From: Bryoerythrophyllum caledonicum
Lineage: Eukaryota > Streptophyta > Bryopsida > Pottiales > Pottiaceae
Length of the DNA stretch: 64,000 nt
NCBI GenBank assembly: GCA_963971425.1
Contig: OZ020515.1
Coordinates: 3,340,678-3,404,677, forward strand
Direction of reading: 5' to 3'
This document shows, piece by piece, positions 11,220 through 22,936 of the stretch (within the stretch, counting starts at the first letter, position 1; each line of letters begins with the position of its first letter). A program made the translations under genes and the position numbers. A model generated the notes under the pieces. That model was not told the origin of the DNA and ran no database searches. It saw only the letters and a program-made list of their open reading frames with translations.

Positions 11220-12275
11220 AACGATATTAGTAGACAACTTCTCCCTAGAACTGGAGTTGCATGTGCCCTGTGGAATAGACCCATTACCCATGCAGGTCAG
11301 GTAGAAGAAGGTCAGCACCTGCGCACAGATCTTCCCAACGCCATAACACCAGCGATATGCACTTCAACAACAGTAGAAGTCCTGCCATACAACATATCAC
11401 GAGTCAGCAAAAGGAGAAGACCCGGCGATACAACCAGGAGAAGAAAAATCAAGACTGAGGCAGCCAACAGCTATGCACCTTTCACAAATTGGGAAGTCCA
11501 AACGAAGGACAGATCAAGAGCCAAACAGTCTGCAACACCTGATCAAGATCCTGCAAGCCCGAAATCAAGCCTCCTGATTCTGCAGAACCTGCAAGCCCGA
11601 AATCAAGAGACAACACGAGCTTGTAAGACCGAACCAAAGCACCAAGGCACATCAAAGCACCAGAAGAGCGACGCACCAAACACAGAAGAACCGGCATCAA
11701 CAAATCACACTGCAAGATCAAGACCGAGCCCCCCGAGCCCAAGCACATTAGCGCTGCGGCACCTGAAGGAAGGAAATCAGACACAAGAAATACCAAGAGA
11801 CGAAGAGCCGACTACACAAGCAAGGTGCACTCACAAAGATCCAAGCTCAGCGATACAAGGCAGACCGAAGACGGAGACACAAAAAGTACCAAGAATCGAA
11901 GAGCCGAATGCACAAGTAAGTTGCACACACGGGGGCCCGAGTTCAATGTCACAGGGAAGACTGAAGGCGGAAACACAAGAAGTACCAAGAGAAGAAGAGT
12001 CGACTGCACAGGTTAGCTGCGCTCACGAGGACCTAAGCACAACGACACAGAGAAGATTGAAGGCGGAGAGCCTATCGACCCTCCTGAACAGACACTCCCC
12101 CTGCCCCCAGCGACCCACCACCCCGCACTTGCGACCTGCCTATCCGCGCCAGAGACCTGCCCCTTCCTACCAGCGACCTGCTACTCCTCGACAGCAACCT
12201 CTAGAACCCCTCCAACGACCTTCCACCTTCCCCATATTACCAACCTATCTCAGCCATCGACCCTGCAAGCTCTAG
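11220..12275 (+). CDS. Long ATG-less open frame with tandem 32-residue repeats, function unknown
   Basis: One frame is open from at least 11,220, and apparently from about 10,770, to a TAG at 12,273. The first in-frame ATG is only at 11,946. The predicted product is Arg/Lys/Thr/Gln-rich. Its middle carries three 32-residue tandem repeats with cores QEIPRDEEPTTQARCTHKD, QKVPRIEEPNAQVSCTHGG and QEVPREEESTAQVSCAHED. A Pro/Arg-rich tail follows (PATPRQQPLEPLQRPST). I do not recognise the family. The strand is T-poor, which lowers stop frequency, so length alone is weak support. Repeats that keep frame and residue pattern are better support. It could be an exon of a repeat-containing or retroelement gag-like gene, or an artefact of composition. 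Confidence 0.3.
   Translation, partial: NDISRQLLPRTGVACALWNRPITHAGQVEEGQHLRTDLPNAITPAICTSTTVEVLPYNISRVSKRRRPGDTTRRRKIKTEAANSYAPFTNWEVQTKDRSRAKQSATPDQDPASPKSSLLILQNLQARNQETTRACKTEPKHQGTSKHQKSDAPNTEEPASTNHTARSRPSPPSPSTLALRHLKEGNQTQEIPRDEEPTTQARCTHKDPSSAIQGRPKTETQKVPRIEEPNAQVSCTHGGPSSMSQGRLKAETQEVPREEESTAQVSCAHEDLSTTTQRRLKAESLSTLLNRHSPCPQRPTTPHLRPAYPRQRPAPSYQRPATPRQQPLEPLQRPSTFPILPTYLSHRPCKL
11786..12066. repeat. 96-bp tandem repeat, three copies
   Basis: Three diverged units begin near 11,786, 11,881 and 11,977, each with AGTACCAAGAG(A) followed by GAAGAGCCGA. The period is a multiple of three, so the repeat is in phase with the open frame that spans it. A shorter direct repeat, CCTGCAAGCCCGAAATCAAG, occurs at about 11,551 and 11,587 just upstream. 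Confidence 0.7.
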
Positions 12276-13262
12276 CAAGCCTTCAACGACCTACCTAAGG
12301 TAAGTTACTACACCCCTCCTCTAACTAAGTATTGCACAGTGGTAGTAGTTGTGAAGTGGGGTGGGGCAGGCATGGACACAAGAAGTACTAGGAAAGCCCT
12401 CAGCTACGTAGACCACATGGAGATCGAGTCCCCAAGCAAAAGTCTCAAGCGGCTCCAAGGGAAACAAGTGGAGAAACAACGACATGAGGAAGCATCCGCC
12501 GACAAAAAACAAAAGCCCATTCGTGAAGAAAACAAAGGGAAAGAAGGTATGACCATCATCACCATCCCTGACACTAGTTGCTTTAAGTTTTGGTTAGGTT
12601 TCCAAGTAATGGAGGACCTAGCGGTGGAGGAGGGATTGATCATGCGACCAAGCTGTCGTCACATGTGCAGTAACTGACTGCATGTAACTGGGCTTCACCG
12701 ACAGTATGCATCAGAGATAAGCATGAATGGGATTATTTTGTCCATGTCCAGAGGGCTTTTCTTAGGAAATCTAGTTTGCTATGTTTGGATCTAGTCCAAG
12801 AGATCACTGATTGACAGCACTGTTGGTGGGGACGGAGTCGACATCTGAGTTCAGTGCCTGTTTTGAGAAACGCCCCTAATCTTGGCGGAGTAGAATGCGT
12901 GCTTGTAGATCCGAGCAAGCTCTGTCGGTAGTGCTGAGTCCAGTATTCCACTACAGTAGTCGATTAGAACTTCTCATCTGGTCACATAACATCAAGTTGA
13001 AGGAAAAGTATGGAGTTACGTGAAACCCCTTCCACCTCCTGTGATATCCGCAGAAACGCTCAGAGTTTAATTTAAAGGAGTATTGATGATGTTGTGGCTG
13101 TCAGTTTGATTAGGTCTCCTTCTAATAAGATTGCGCAGTACTTCCAATATTGTCAAGATTTCTACTTGCTTTAAAGGTCCTTGGATATTAAAGTTCCAAT
13201 AATCATGTCTGAGTAGTATTGATGAGAATTTTCTGATCCTGCGCGAGTTATATGTGTTGCAG
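12276..13262. other. No supportable gene
   Basis: An open frame at 12,339-12,677 is Lys/Glu-rich and continues the A-rich skew of the preceding tract. It matches no family I know. From 12,680 to 13,262 I see no coding sequence; the 3' part probably includes the intron ending at 13,262 before the cysteine-rich exon. Confidence 0.45.
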
Positions 13263-14328
13263 GTTTAGTCGATGCGGGTTGCTACAGCGCGAGGGACTGC
13301 CCAAGCAAGGCCAATGCCTACATCTTCTGCACCGCGGGCACTTGCACGTACAAGTGCAAGTCCGGCTGAGCAACCTGCCACAACGTCGACATGGCCAAGT
13401 ACAGGTGCGACGTTAACACCGACACCGACGTGAATGCAAACTGCGGCGGCTGCAGGGTCCAGTGCGTCCCCCACAGCCTTCACACCATGGACCTTATGTG
13501 CGTGAAGGACCAGTGCGTGTACAAGTGCAAGAAGGGGTTGTCGGACTGCAACAACTGGCTCCGGGATGGCTCCGGGATTGTACGATGCGCGGTCCTGCGG
13601 CGCCTGCAACACGCCGTGCCTGGGGAATCTCCCGAACTGGTCATGGATGAGTGCATCGGTAGCAAGTGCCATTACACTTGCGATTCCGGGTTCGGGAACT
13701 GTGACAACAAGTGGACCAACGGATGCGAGAGAGACATGAGCAAGGATGTGTTCAACCATTGCAAGACCTGTAACAAGTGAAAAGAGACTCTCATCGGCGG
13801 GGACGCCACTTGCAGGTAATGCTCTTAATTTCAGTTGTCTGTGAATTCAAAGTGCCATATTCATTATTTATTGGTGGTTTTCACCATCGCCACTTGTGTT
13901 GTATCTCTTTTTCCAATCTGTATGCTTTAATCTACTCATGTGATTAATCTACTCTTGTGGGTAGCCAGAGCTACTTTAGAGTACGCGAGTGACATGAAGA
14001 TGTTGAAAATGATTGAACTGTTCCTAGAATCTGCTTGAGGAGAATCTTGGCTTGGAAGTTCTGGTGTTAATAATAGCTGTCAATATAATGAAAATAGCCT
14101 TGATCTTACCCTCACACAGCTTTATTTATAACTAAACGTCTTTGATTTACGCTTATAATTTGCATCTGGAAAGTTTTGCAAATTATTGAACAAACATAGT
14201 CTTACGTAGTACCTTTGCATAGCATTACTTAATGTCATGTTTTGTGGCTTGGTTTGTTGTGGCTTTCCAGTAAGAGCATATGTGGGCAGCTATGCAAGAA
14301 GGGCAACAAGAAGAAGAATTGCCTTTGA
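13263..14328 (+). pseudogene. Secreted-type cysteine-rich repeat protein, decayed
   Basis: The exon at 13,263-13,815 and a last exon at 14,271-14,328 encode spaced Cys repeats: CYSARDCP, CTAGTCTYKCKSG, NCGGCRVQC, CVYKCKKGLSDCNN, SCGACNTPC (in a shifted frame), CHYTCDSGFGNCDN, NGCERD and finally KSICGQLCKKG. The pattern of NCGGC plus GFxxCDN plus NGCE resembles Cys-rich extracellular repeat proteins of the STIG1-like kind seen in plants; no enzymatic role can be read from it. The frame is broken by TGA at 13,367, by a shift out and back between about 13,575 and 13,650, and by TGA at 13,778. The splice sites at 13,816 (GTAATG) and 14,270 (CCAG) still look sound. Exons encoding a signal peptide were not found upstream. 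Confidence 0.6.
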
Positions 14329-14790
14329 ACCTATTGAGATCACTTTCCAGCATTTGTCATAGCAGTCAAATATGCGCTCTAGCTCTCAACGATCTGTCAT
14401 GAAACCAGGAGAGCCTAAGTCAGTTCACCAGTTACAAAACCGTTGTGCAATTCTCTTCAAGGGATGCACAAGTAGTTTTACATGTAATGCTGGATGGAGA
14501 GATTGATCTGGTAGGCACTCGATGTTCCACCGAAGATGCCGTGGGACGTAATGGCGCATCATCATCTAAGCTGGGGCCGCGGAGGATGGACCTTCATCAA
14601 CAGGACCAATGGAGCCTCACCTTGAAGTTTCTCCATTTACAGGTCTTGGAGACACATCTTGTCTGAGTCGGTGATCAGAGCCTGGGTCACAGCTGAACTT
14701 GGGAACTTTGGGCTTGGGAACAATTCTGCCGTTTTACTTGGTTGGCCATAATTGCCCATCATCCTTAAGCTTTTAAGGCAGATCAACTAT

Positions 14791-15150
14791 ATAATGTAAG
14801 TCCCCCATAACCAACCAAAACCCATAGCCAACGCTTATAAAATTGGGGTATATCCAACCCTCTTCCATCCCATTACCACCAACTCAGCTCCAAATGAAGG
14901 TTTGCTATTAGTCAAGACCCTTACTTTTGGTCGTTGGTTATGGGGGATACCTATTGTTGGCCACCCACTAAACATGGTTGCACAGTTTGAAAATTTATAA
15001 TTAATTCAATCTTCATCGGAACAATATGAAATCACTTTGGGTTGGGATTGTAACTCTATTGGCTATCACTAAAAAATAAAAGTGTACTTATCTCCTCTCT
15101 GCATATATGCACATTCCTTAAGTTGTCGGTTTTAAGAGGGCTTACCTTAT
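14791..15150. mobile_element. MITE family A, copy 1
   Basis: About 360 bp bounded by inverted ends (left ATAATGTAAGTCCCCC, right GAGGGCTTACCTTAT). Internal inverted pieces are CCCCCATAACCAAC and GTTGGTTATGGGGG. A closely similar copy in the same orientation lies at 50,682-51,038. There is no coding capacity. Confidence 0.75.
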
Positions 15151-17119
15151 GGGTTGTTTTGGCACAAGAACCTTTTCTAAAGTGCTACAGGCCACCTCAT
15201 AGGAAAAAATAGACCATGACTTCAAGGTGGACGAAAATGGGCATCTATTAAGACCATCACCACCGCAATTTGTGCAAGCATAGGCGAGCTACAATGATTT
15301 CCGTTAAATGAGTTTGTAGATTTTCCTTGCTGAAATATATCCACTATGTAGATGTCATTTTGCGTGATCTAGAACACTCGTAGATCCTCACAAGCCAAAA
15401 AAACTCATTGGCCTTAAATGATTAAAGGGTTAAGAGTGGATGTTGGCAACAAGTTCTGCAAGTTTTTGCAAGATTGCTCTATGTTTAAGCCTGAAAACCC
15501 TTTTTCAGCACATTGCCAAGAACAACACTCTTAACCATTCAATTGATATTACCAAGAATGTTCCTTACATCTAATAAACATCTTTAGGAATATCCTTATA
15601 TTGAAATTTTCATTATTTCCATCATTTTGAGATTTTCATTTGCTTGTTTGCATCTCTTGCATTTGATTTCATTGTCAGATTTGGATTAAAACATCATGTA
15701 TGTATACAAATCATGTATGTATACTGTTTTAAATAAAAATATGCAAAAAGTAGTAAAACCTATTCATTGTCAGTGCCAATTTAACTCCACTAAAATTCAG
15801 CTATCTCCGTCTACCTGTAATTGAATTAAAATAAAGGTTGTGGAATCAAAAACCCATAGCTCAAAGTGTAAACCGCCCCTTACTTTATTACAACAACCAT
15901 CATTGAGAATATCAACTTTGGTATGCATTCACTTTGTTTTGTTTCACTAGGAATAACTTTGAGATTGTCCACATATTAAGTTGTTTTATAGCTAATATGG
16001 CATCTTCACAAAGCTCTTGTAGACAACAAGTACACAAGCTCGGTTTTACGAGATTCCAATCATAAAATCACTTTACACAAGTGATACCATGTGAAGCCAA
16101 AACCTATGTGTACAAGCCCCTCTCACGGTGTGCACCATATCCATCACCACACCATCAACCAATATCTCTCCGTCCCAGCCTTTTTTCTACGGGCGATAAA
16201 TAGCCAAAAAGCGAGAGTAAAAGATGGGCTGCGAAAAATACTAAAGAAAATAACAAGCGCTTCAACAGTCTTTTCGCCATGTGGTAGTCTGTGTCACCTG
16301 TAAACTCGCCACGATGCAACAAAGAACTCAATGGCTAGTTTGTCCAATCGCCACCTGCATCATGAGAACTGCCAACTTACAAAATTGGAATAGCCAATTA
16401 GCCGCAAATCGGATTAGGCAAGTGCCAGAGCACAACAATGGCATGATCAGTTGGCGCCAAGGGCGCGCAGTAGTACACTGGCGTGGATGCCAGTTTGGCG
16501 CACTAGTTTAAGGGCTAGATTGCCCACTTCAGCGTGGTGGGGAGAGGGGAGTATCGCCGCTCCATCATGTAGTTGATTGTGTATCGCCAATGTTATGAAT
16601 TAAGTTCTGTATGTACTCGCCAGATCATTTGCTGGTGGTTACTGCTCTATCTAGTTTGATCGCCTTGTCTTGGCCACTCTCTTCTGTTTTATGCTTGTGA
16701 AGTTGTGGGCCATTTACGCACTGCTGAAGCGTTTCCTACAAATGGTGTTGTCTTTGGTCACCAAATCACAAAGTTCTGCTTGCTTCCAGTCCTTAGGGTT
16801 TCTTGAATATCTCGCTTTGTGTTGGCTTAGTTTCCTCTCGGATCTGCGAAGTGAACCTTGAATGTTTGGACCTTCGACAGCTTCATTTGAAGCGAAGCGC
16901 ATGCCTGTTGGTTTCGGGTTTCTGGATACTCCAATCCGATTGTTGGGCAGTGGAGTGCTATTGTGATCTGATCCCGCTTGCTAATTCATTGGTGATTTGG
17001 ACGTTTTGTTTTCTAGTATTACCTTCCTTGCTCGTTCTTGTTTGATTTGTTATAATTTAGGGTTTCTGGTTTTAACTAGCTTTTGAGGTGATGTTTTAAT
17101 CTGAGATAGGTCGTGGGAG
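15151..17119. other. Intergenic DNA, no supportable gene
   Basis: AT-rich to about 16,080, then a more GC-balanced stretch with many short GCCA/TGGC inverted words between 16,200 and 16,560, which may be an old transposon end. From about 16,680 to 17,110 the sequence is T/G-rich with TTAGGGTTT at about 17,058, and could be the leader of the hAT-type gene that follows. Confidence 0.45.
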
Positions 17120-20023
17120 ATGGGCGGTCCAAAGCTCTCTGTTGTGCAGCGACTAAGGAGGACGACCGTGCTTGAGTCCTACTTCTGCAGCAGTAGAAAT
17201 TCAGAGGATGGATCGGCTATTGTACTGCCTCAACGTCCTTTGAAGCGAGCAAGACTGACGATCGAGAGTTTGAGTGCCACGGACGGCTCGGAGTCGTCGT
17301 AGATGGGGGAGTCACGCATAGGAGGCCGTGCCAACCCCATAGTGAAGTTGATCTGCCTAAACGGGCTTGAAAGTCTGCCTGAGATCTCAGCTTCGGAAGA
17401 TGAAGACGTGGTGGAGGTCATAGACGTCGAATAGCAGAAGCTGACGCCAAGAAAGCAAAGAAGTTGAAGCAGAAGAGTTATGACGTGTCGCAAAGGGCCA
17501 AGATTTGTAGGCAGTTCAACATCCGTGGGAAGAAATGATCCGTGGGGCGTCATCAACCATTGTTGATAGAGTGAAGTGCAAGATCTGCTGAGCCGTGAAA
17601 GGAAGTCTCGTTACAATGGGTGCCAAGACCGACACGCTTGATAAGCATGTTGATAAGCAGGTCGCTGATCGAGATCTCCCTCTTTTGGGAAAGAAAAAAG
17701 GCGAGGTCTTCTTTGCCAAGGGTTGTGAGCATGCCACCAATGAGAGGCAATATAGGGCCCAGATCCTGAATCGCCCAACTGTGGCAGAGCAAGTTAATGT
17801 GGAGCTCCAGGGAGAGAAGGCTCGCAAATTGCAACAATTTGCTACCATCTTTCACTTACTCCAAACTAGCCGCCCAATGCTTGAGTATGAAAGTATGCGT
17901 GATCTATTTTCGTTTTCGAAGATGCCACATTTGAGTAAGAAGCTCTAGAACAACTTAGCTGGCTGGACGATGGTAGAATACGTGCACAAGGAGATAGCTT
18001 CGAAAACTAAGGAACACATGAGGAGTTGCAACTATTTCGCGAACACATGTGACGAAGTTACTACAGTTGATAATGTTTCTTGGATTTTGATTCATTCTTA
18101 TGTCGTGCATGATTCTGCTAGGATCCCCATGTTGCTGTGTTTGGAGCAAATCACAGAAGGTGCAACGGCGCCGAAGTTGGCGATGGCTATTATGGATGCA
18201 ATCAAGGGAAAGGGTGGCATAATGGTGGCAAATATGATTGCAAAATGGGTCTCTTTTGGTGCGGACGGGGCTGCAATTTTTCAGGTATGTCATGGCGTTA
18301 AAGGCCTTAAGCTTTTTGTTACCCTTCATGCTGTTACCCCCTTTTGTTTGTTGTTGTTATGATGTTGTGCATGTTTAGAATCTGATCATTGTGCAGGGAT
18401 CTAGAGGAGGTGTTACTAAACTTCTGCAAGAGAGAGTGGCGCCTCACATGGAGGGAGTTCATTGTGTGAGCCATAGGACGAATCTGGCCGTGAAGACATT
18501 GTCCCATTTGCCTGTTATCTCAAAAATTGAGACTCTACTACAATCTCTGCACACATACTTCTCTGCGTCACCAAAGCGCCACTTGGAGTTCACCAAACTA
18601 GTTGAGCTCATGATGACAAAGGGCTTAAAGTTGGTGTCGCAAGTAAGCCGGTTCTTATTGGAGCGCTTTTCCTTACTAATTGTTTTGTTTTTGTTTGAGC
18701 TATAACAATTGCTGTGGAATTCTCAATGGGGCTAGTTCTTTTAAAACCCTCACCATCTGCCATATTGTGGTTCTCAGGTGCGGGCGAGATGGCTAAGTAT
18801 GATGTCCCCACTCAGAAGGGTAATGGGGGAATACAAGACACTTATGGCAAAGATGGCGGAGGATAGGCTTGACAAGGTATCAAAGCCAAGTGCAAGAGAG
18901 GCAGCAAGAAAGAACTTCGAGCTCTTGTCTGACATCTCCATTCCCTATGCTCACATGTTTTTTGCCACTGTTGGAAACGGTCCATGACCTCATCAAGTTC
19001 TCTCAACAGAGAGACATTTTTTACTGTGATTATGTAGCAGCCATAAAAGTGTGTCAAGCTCGTTTGTATGAGCTATACATTGATCCGAATACCTCCTTTG
19101 CCTCTGATGCCTTCAGTGAGTTCTCTGATTTTGTAAGTGGGCGCCACTATAGTATGTCGTGGATATGGGCTACTTCCAAATTAGATCTCAATTGCACGGA
19201 GGTGGAGCACGTGAAGTTTACATGTAGAATGCTTGCCTTTGATGCTATCACTGCAAAACGAATATGGAGTGGCTGAGCTAGTGACGCGTGAAAGCTTCGT
19301 AGACATCACCACGTGTGTAAAGTCTCTTTGCACAGGTAGGAAATTTGAACTCTTTTGTACTGTTGATTTAGCTTTGCTGCTTTGATGCACCCTCACAGTG
19401 GCAGACTTCTAACATTTCTGTTGGGATACTATTTTTCAGGCGCAGCAGATAAACTCATCAAGTAGTTGTCCATCAAATTCCCTGCTTCAAACATAATGGA
19501 CTCTCTAGGTGTTGTCTACCCGCAATATTGGCTTCAATCGAATGCAAATGCCCTTTTCGATCGGCACTTCTTAGTGATCAAGGAGCACTTTTGTCGACGT
19601 AGGCTTACTAGAGAAGTTCTGAATCGTGCGTTGCTAAGTAAAGAGAAGTTGAACCACCAATGCAGCATCTAGAAGTCCACCATGAAGGCTAATGCGACTG
19701 AAGCTATGGAAAAACCGTTCATTTTGAACCCACCAGCGAGATTATGGAGGAGCATAGCCACATGTGCGTGGATGAGATCACCAATGTCCGAATGGATAAA
19801 AGTGGCAGAAATAGTTGTTGTTTAGGTTCTCGGATTAGTCGAAGATGAACGTATCTTCTCATCAGTTGCCTTCTCAAAAGGCAAACTCATAAATCGTCTT
19901 GATGAGCATTTGGAATGTGCTGTCGGGGTGTACTCGTAGAGGTACTACACGCTGGAGAATTTTCCCTTTGAGAATGCATACAATTCATGGAAGTCAGACA
20001 AGAAGCGCAAGGTTGAATCATGA
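17120..20023 (+). pseudogene. hAT-type transposase-derived gene (ZNF862-like), broken
   Basis: The pieces follow the order of hAT transposases of the ZNF862-like group. First comes a zinc-finger-like segment near 17,565-17,660 (VKCKIC, then DTLDKHVDK). Next is the catalytic-core region with SWILIHSYVV, then KWVSFGADGAAIFQ, GVHCVSHRTNLAVKTLSHLP and LLQSLHTYF. Then VRARWLSMMSPLRRVMGEYK and ELYIDPNTSF. The hAT C-terminal dimerisation block is near 19,830-19,925 (LVEDERIFSSVAF, LINRLDEHLE). Plausible introns are 18,283-18,396 and 18,642-18,777. The frame is broken by a stop near 17,300, a stop near 17,431, TGA near 17,590, a frameshift near 18,940 and stops after 19,270. It may be a dead transposon or a once-domesticated transposase gene; I saw no terminal inverted repeats. 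Confidence 0.7.
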
Positions 20024-20778
20024 ACTGCATCCAACATTCTCGATGACGATTCAAAAATCTGCCAAGTTCACAGATTTGCTTTAAGTTGCAGTGGCCAGGT
20101 CTTGTGTGTTTTGTCATGGTTGATTGTTGTGTTCATTGATAGTTGAGATCCTTTAGCATGCCATGGTTTTTGTTGTAGAGGTCTGATGGTGCTTTAGTCA
20201 AGTTCATTGCTTTGGTCAGTAGTTTTTTTTTTCTTTTAGGTTCTAGTTTTGATCTTTGAGCACATTTTATTTGATCCGCAAATTTGTGGACAATGATGGC
20301 TGCGACTGAGAGAATTTGGTTCCCTCAACATCATTTTCATAAAAGCACGAGTGAGAGCTGTGCTCTTGATAACGTGTATGAATGTAAGTGGTAAGCCATT
20401 ATGTCACCAAAACCTCTTGCATTCTTCACGTTTGTGGTGTTAGTGCTAGAAGTCATGCTTACTATTTCTTAAATTAGTCTACAGCTCTATCCTTTTGAGT
20501 TTAGTCACGGTGTTAATTTCATTTATTTTTAAAATTTAATTCAGATTCGATTATATTTGATTTTCTTATTTGATTTTCTAATGATTATAGTCAGATTTTG
20601 CACTTTGTCATTAGTATTCTTCACATCCATGCTAATAATTAGATTTCTTTTTGGCCAAAGTTTGATTTGGTATTCATTGTTTTGTCTTAGAACGTAGCTT
20701 ATCCATGAACAAACCGCCACCTTCTGCACTGAATTGTTGAATCACTGGAGTCTTCACCTTGAACTCATTTGCTAATGT
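20024..20778. other. Intergenic DNA, no gene seen
   Basis: T-rich and G-rich DNA without an open frame worth reporting. The last part probably contains the leader of the B3 gene. Confidence 0.5.
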
Positions 20779-22119
20779 TTGTTGTTGTGTGCACTCTTGG
20801 AGTCTGGCTGGTTCGTCTTGACGGAACCCTTCTCGCACCTAGAGTCACCGCTGGAGCTCACTTCTTTCAAGCGCGCTTCCTTCCTCTATGTGGCAGGGAC
20901 GATGGGGAGACCGGCTGGACAAAGGTCAGACATTGTGGCCGGAGCAGAGAACCGCAGCGCCATCTTCTTCTACATCACCATGTTGGCCGGTACCAACCTC
21001 CACGCACTGGTTGGTTTCCTCATCCTTCTTGTTTTCCCGAGTATTCTACCTCTTCTTCTAAAGCGTTGATGCCTTCCATGCATGGCCTGATTTTCGTGTT
21101 TTTGGATTTCTCTTATTGTTTTGCTTGGTCCTTGCGTTGCTTTGCAGCTGCATGGCCCCTGTAGATTTCTAGCTGTTTAACGCAGGTCATCGCTAGATCT
21201 CCTTTGCTGAAAAAGGGATTGCCTCAGTGGCGTTGTTTTGCTTGCAAAACCTAGGCCTTTCTTCAAAATTTCGACTAAGCTCGTGTCCTTGCTGAAATTG
21301 GTTTGCTGCTTTGAACTCACGACTAACTAAAAGTGCCCATCTTTGCAGATGCTATTCCACTCTTTTGTGGAGGAACATCTCCATCAGATACAGCAGGCAC
21401 TTATCCTTTCACGATTCAAAAATCCACGCCGTCGGAAACTATTTTTTGTGAAAGAGAGTTCAGGCAACTCAGACCGCATTGTGAGCATTACAGGATGGCA
21501 TGAGTTTGTGGTGGACAACAGCTTATCAAATGGCGAGTTCATCCTCTTTGAAGTGATTCAACAAGACAAGATAATTGTTTCCATTTTCCCACGAGATGAT
21601 GAGCCAACAAGTGACTTTTCTTTGCAATCTCTGAGCATGGAGGTCTGTGTTGGCGAGAATGAAGTTGGCACTATGCATCCCTACTATGGATTTGAGAAGA
21701 CACTCCGCATGAGTCACAGTACAGATTGCAAGATTGCAAAACTGGTAAGATCATGCAAAACATAAGTTCTGCCTACTTGTAAAAAATGCACAAATTTTGA
21801 GCTTTGAATCTTGCTGTAGTTTGAAGCAACCTGTTTCAGTTTTAACAATCTAGCTACGTTTTGGCAGGATGTGCCAAAGGCCATTTGAGAAACTCATGGA
21901 GTAGAGGAGTTCTGTAGCAAGGTGTATCAATTGGTTGGCCCTTTTCACACCGTCGCAATGAAGGCATCAACGTACACTAAGAGGATTTCGAAGGTGGTTA
22001 CATGTAACCTGCAGACGGGGTGGCTAAAGTTTGTGCGTACAAACAACTTTGAAGCTGGAGACAAGCTGCGCTTTACTATGACTGAGAATGACACCTTTGC
22101 TGTCACTCTTGTGGACTGA
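20779..22119 (+). pseudogene. Two-domain B3 DNA-binding protein with one in-frame stop
   Basis: The exon at 21,349-21,744 ends in a B3 domain (RRRKLFFVKESSGNSD, ITGWHEFVVDNSLSNGEFILF, IIVSIFPRDDE). The exon at 21,868-22,119 ends in a second B3-like domain (VVTCNLQTGWLKFVRTNN, FEAGDKLRFTM, FAVTLVD). B3 domains of the REM type are plant DNA-binding modules in nuclear regulators. The two exons join in phase across a GT-AG intron, but TGA at 21,886 lies seven codons into the second exon. A possible first exon at 20,779-21,009 also joins in phase, though its donor (GTTGGT) is weak and its protein is not recognisably B3. Either this is a young pseudogene or exon 2 uses another acceptor beyond the stop. 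It lies 0.8 kb upstream of GPN2 on the same strand. Confidence 0.6.
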
Positions 22120-22570
22120 GCTTCTCTCGCCAAAGAAGTTCACTAATTGAAAGTTTAAGTAGCCTAAAATTGCCTAAATCTTTGATTATTATCACTTACA
22201 GGTGCTATTTTCATAACTTCTATTTACATTAGGTGCCAGTTTTTAAACACAGACTAAATCATGCATAGCCAGGAACAATGAAACTCTCAACAGACTAGTC
22301 GCCTACAATTGCATCCATCTCCATAGGCTATTTGCCAATCTCTGACACTTGTACAGAAAATTGTGGAAGTTTCCAACACTTCAAGGGAAAAAAAAATCGC
22401 CACATGACATATTGTTTTTAATGTATGCATAGCCAGACTGCCCAGACTTCAAAAATTACCAAAAAAAAGCTGCTCCGTCTCCAATCTCACACTTCTCGGT
22501 TTACGTGTACATTTACATACATTTACTTCACTAGGGACCACCTTGCCCCCGTAGAGGACGATAGGATCTA

Positions 22571-22690
22571 GTAACCTTCAAAGTAAAAAGTAAACTGAAG
22601 AGCAACCTTTAAAGTAAAAGTAAATCCCCAAGAGCACCCTTTAAAGCAAAAGTAAACTCAAGAGCAACCTTTAAAGTAAAAGTGAATTAA
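22571..22690. repeat. Roughly 32-bp tandem repeat upstream of GPN2
   Basis: Four diverged copies of a unit containing AGAGCAACCTTTAAAGTAAA lie about 250-370 bp before the GPN2 start codon. They could be part of its promoter region, but no known factor site is evident. Confidence 0.65.
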
Positions 22691-22898
22691 AAGTGAAGCG
22701 CACAACAGCACAAGTCGCACTAGTCTTGTGATGAGAAAGTAGACTTGCGCATCTGCATCGCTTGATCTCTCATTGCTTCTCAATTCGCTTCATCTCCTCG
22801 TTCCCTTTCGTTGTTGATCTTTCATAAATGGATTCGCTGAATGAGAAACGCGCCTGATTCAAGCTTGTTGGAGAATCAGAAAACCATTTGCTCTGTTT

Positions 22899-22917
22899 TT
22901 AGGGTTTTTAGGGTTTT
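22899..22917 (+). promoter_or_regulatory. Two telobox motifs in the GPN2 leader
   Basis: TTAGGGTTT occurs at 22,899-22,907 and 22,909-22,917, 20-38 bp before the ATG. The telobox (AAACCCTAA on the other strand) is a known plant promoter and leader element of growth-related and ribosome-related genes. Further TTTAGGG-like runs lie in introns 1, 3 and 4 of the same gene. Confidence 0.5.
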
Positions 22918-22936
22918 TTAGGTTACAAACAAGGCC

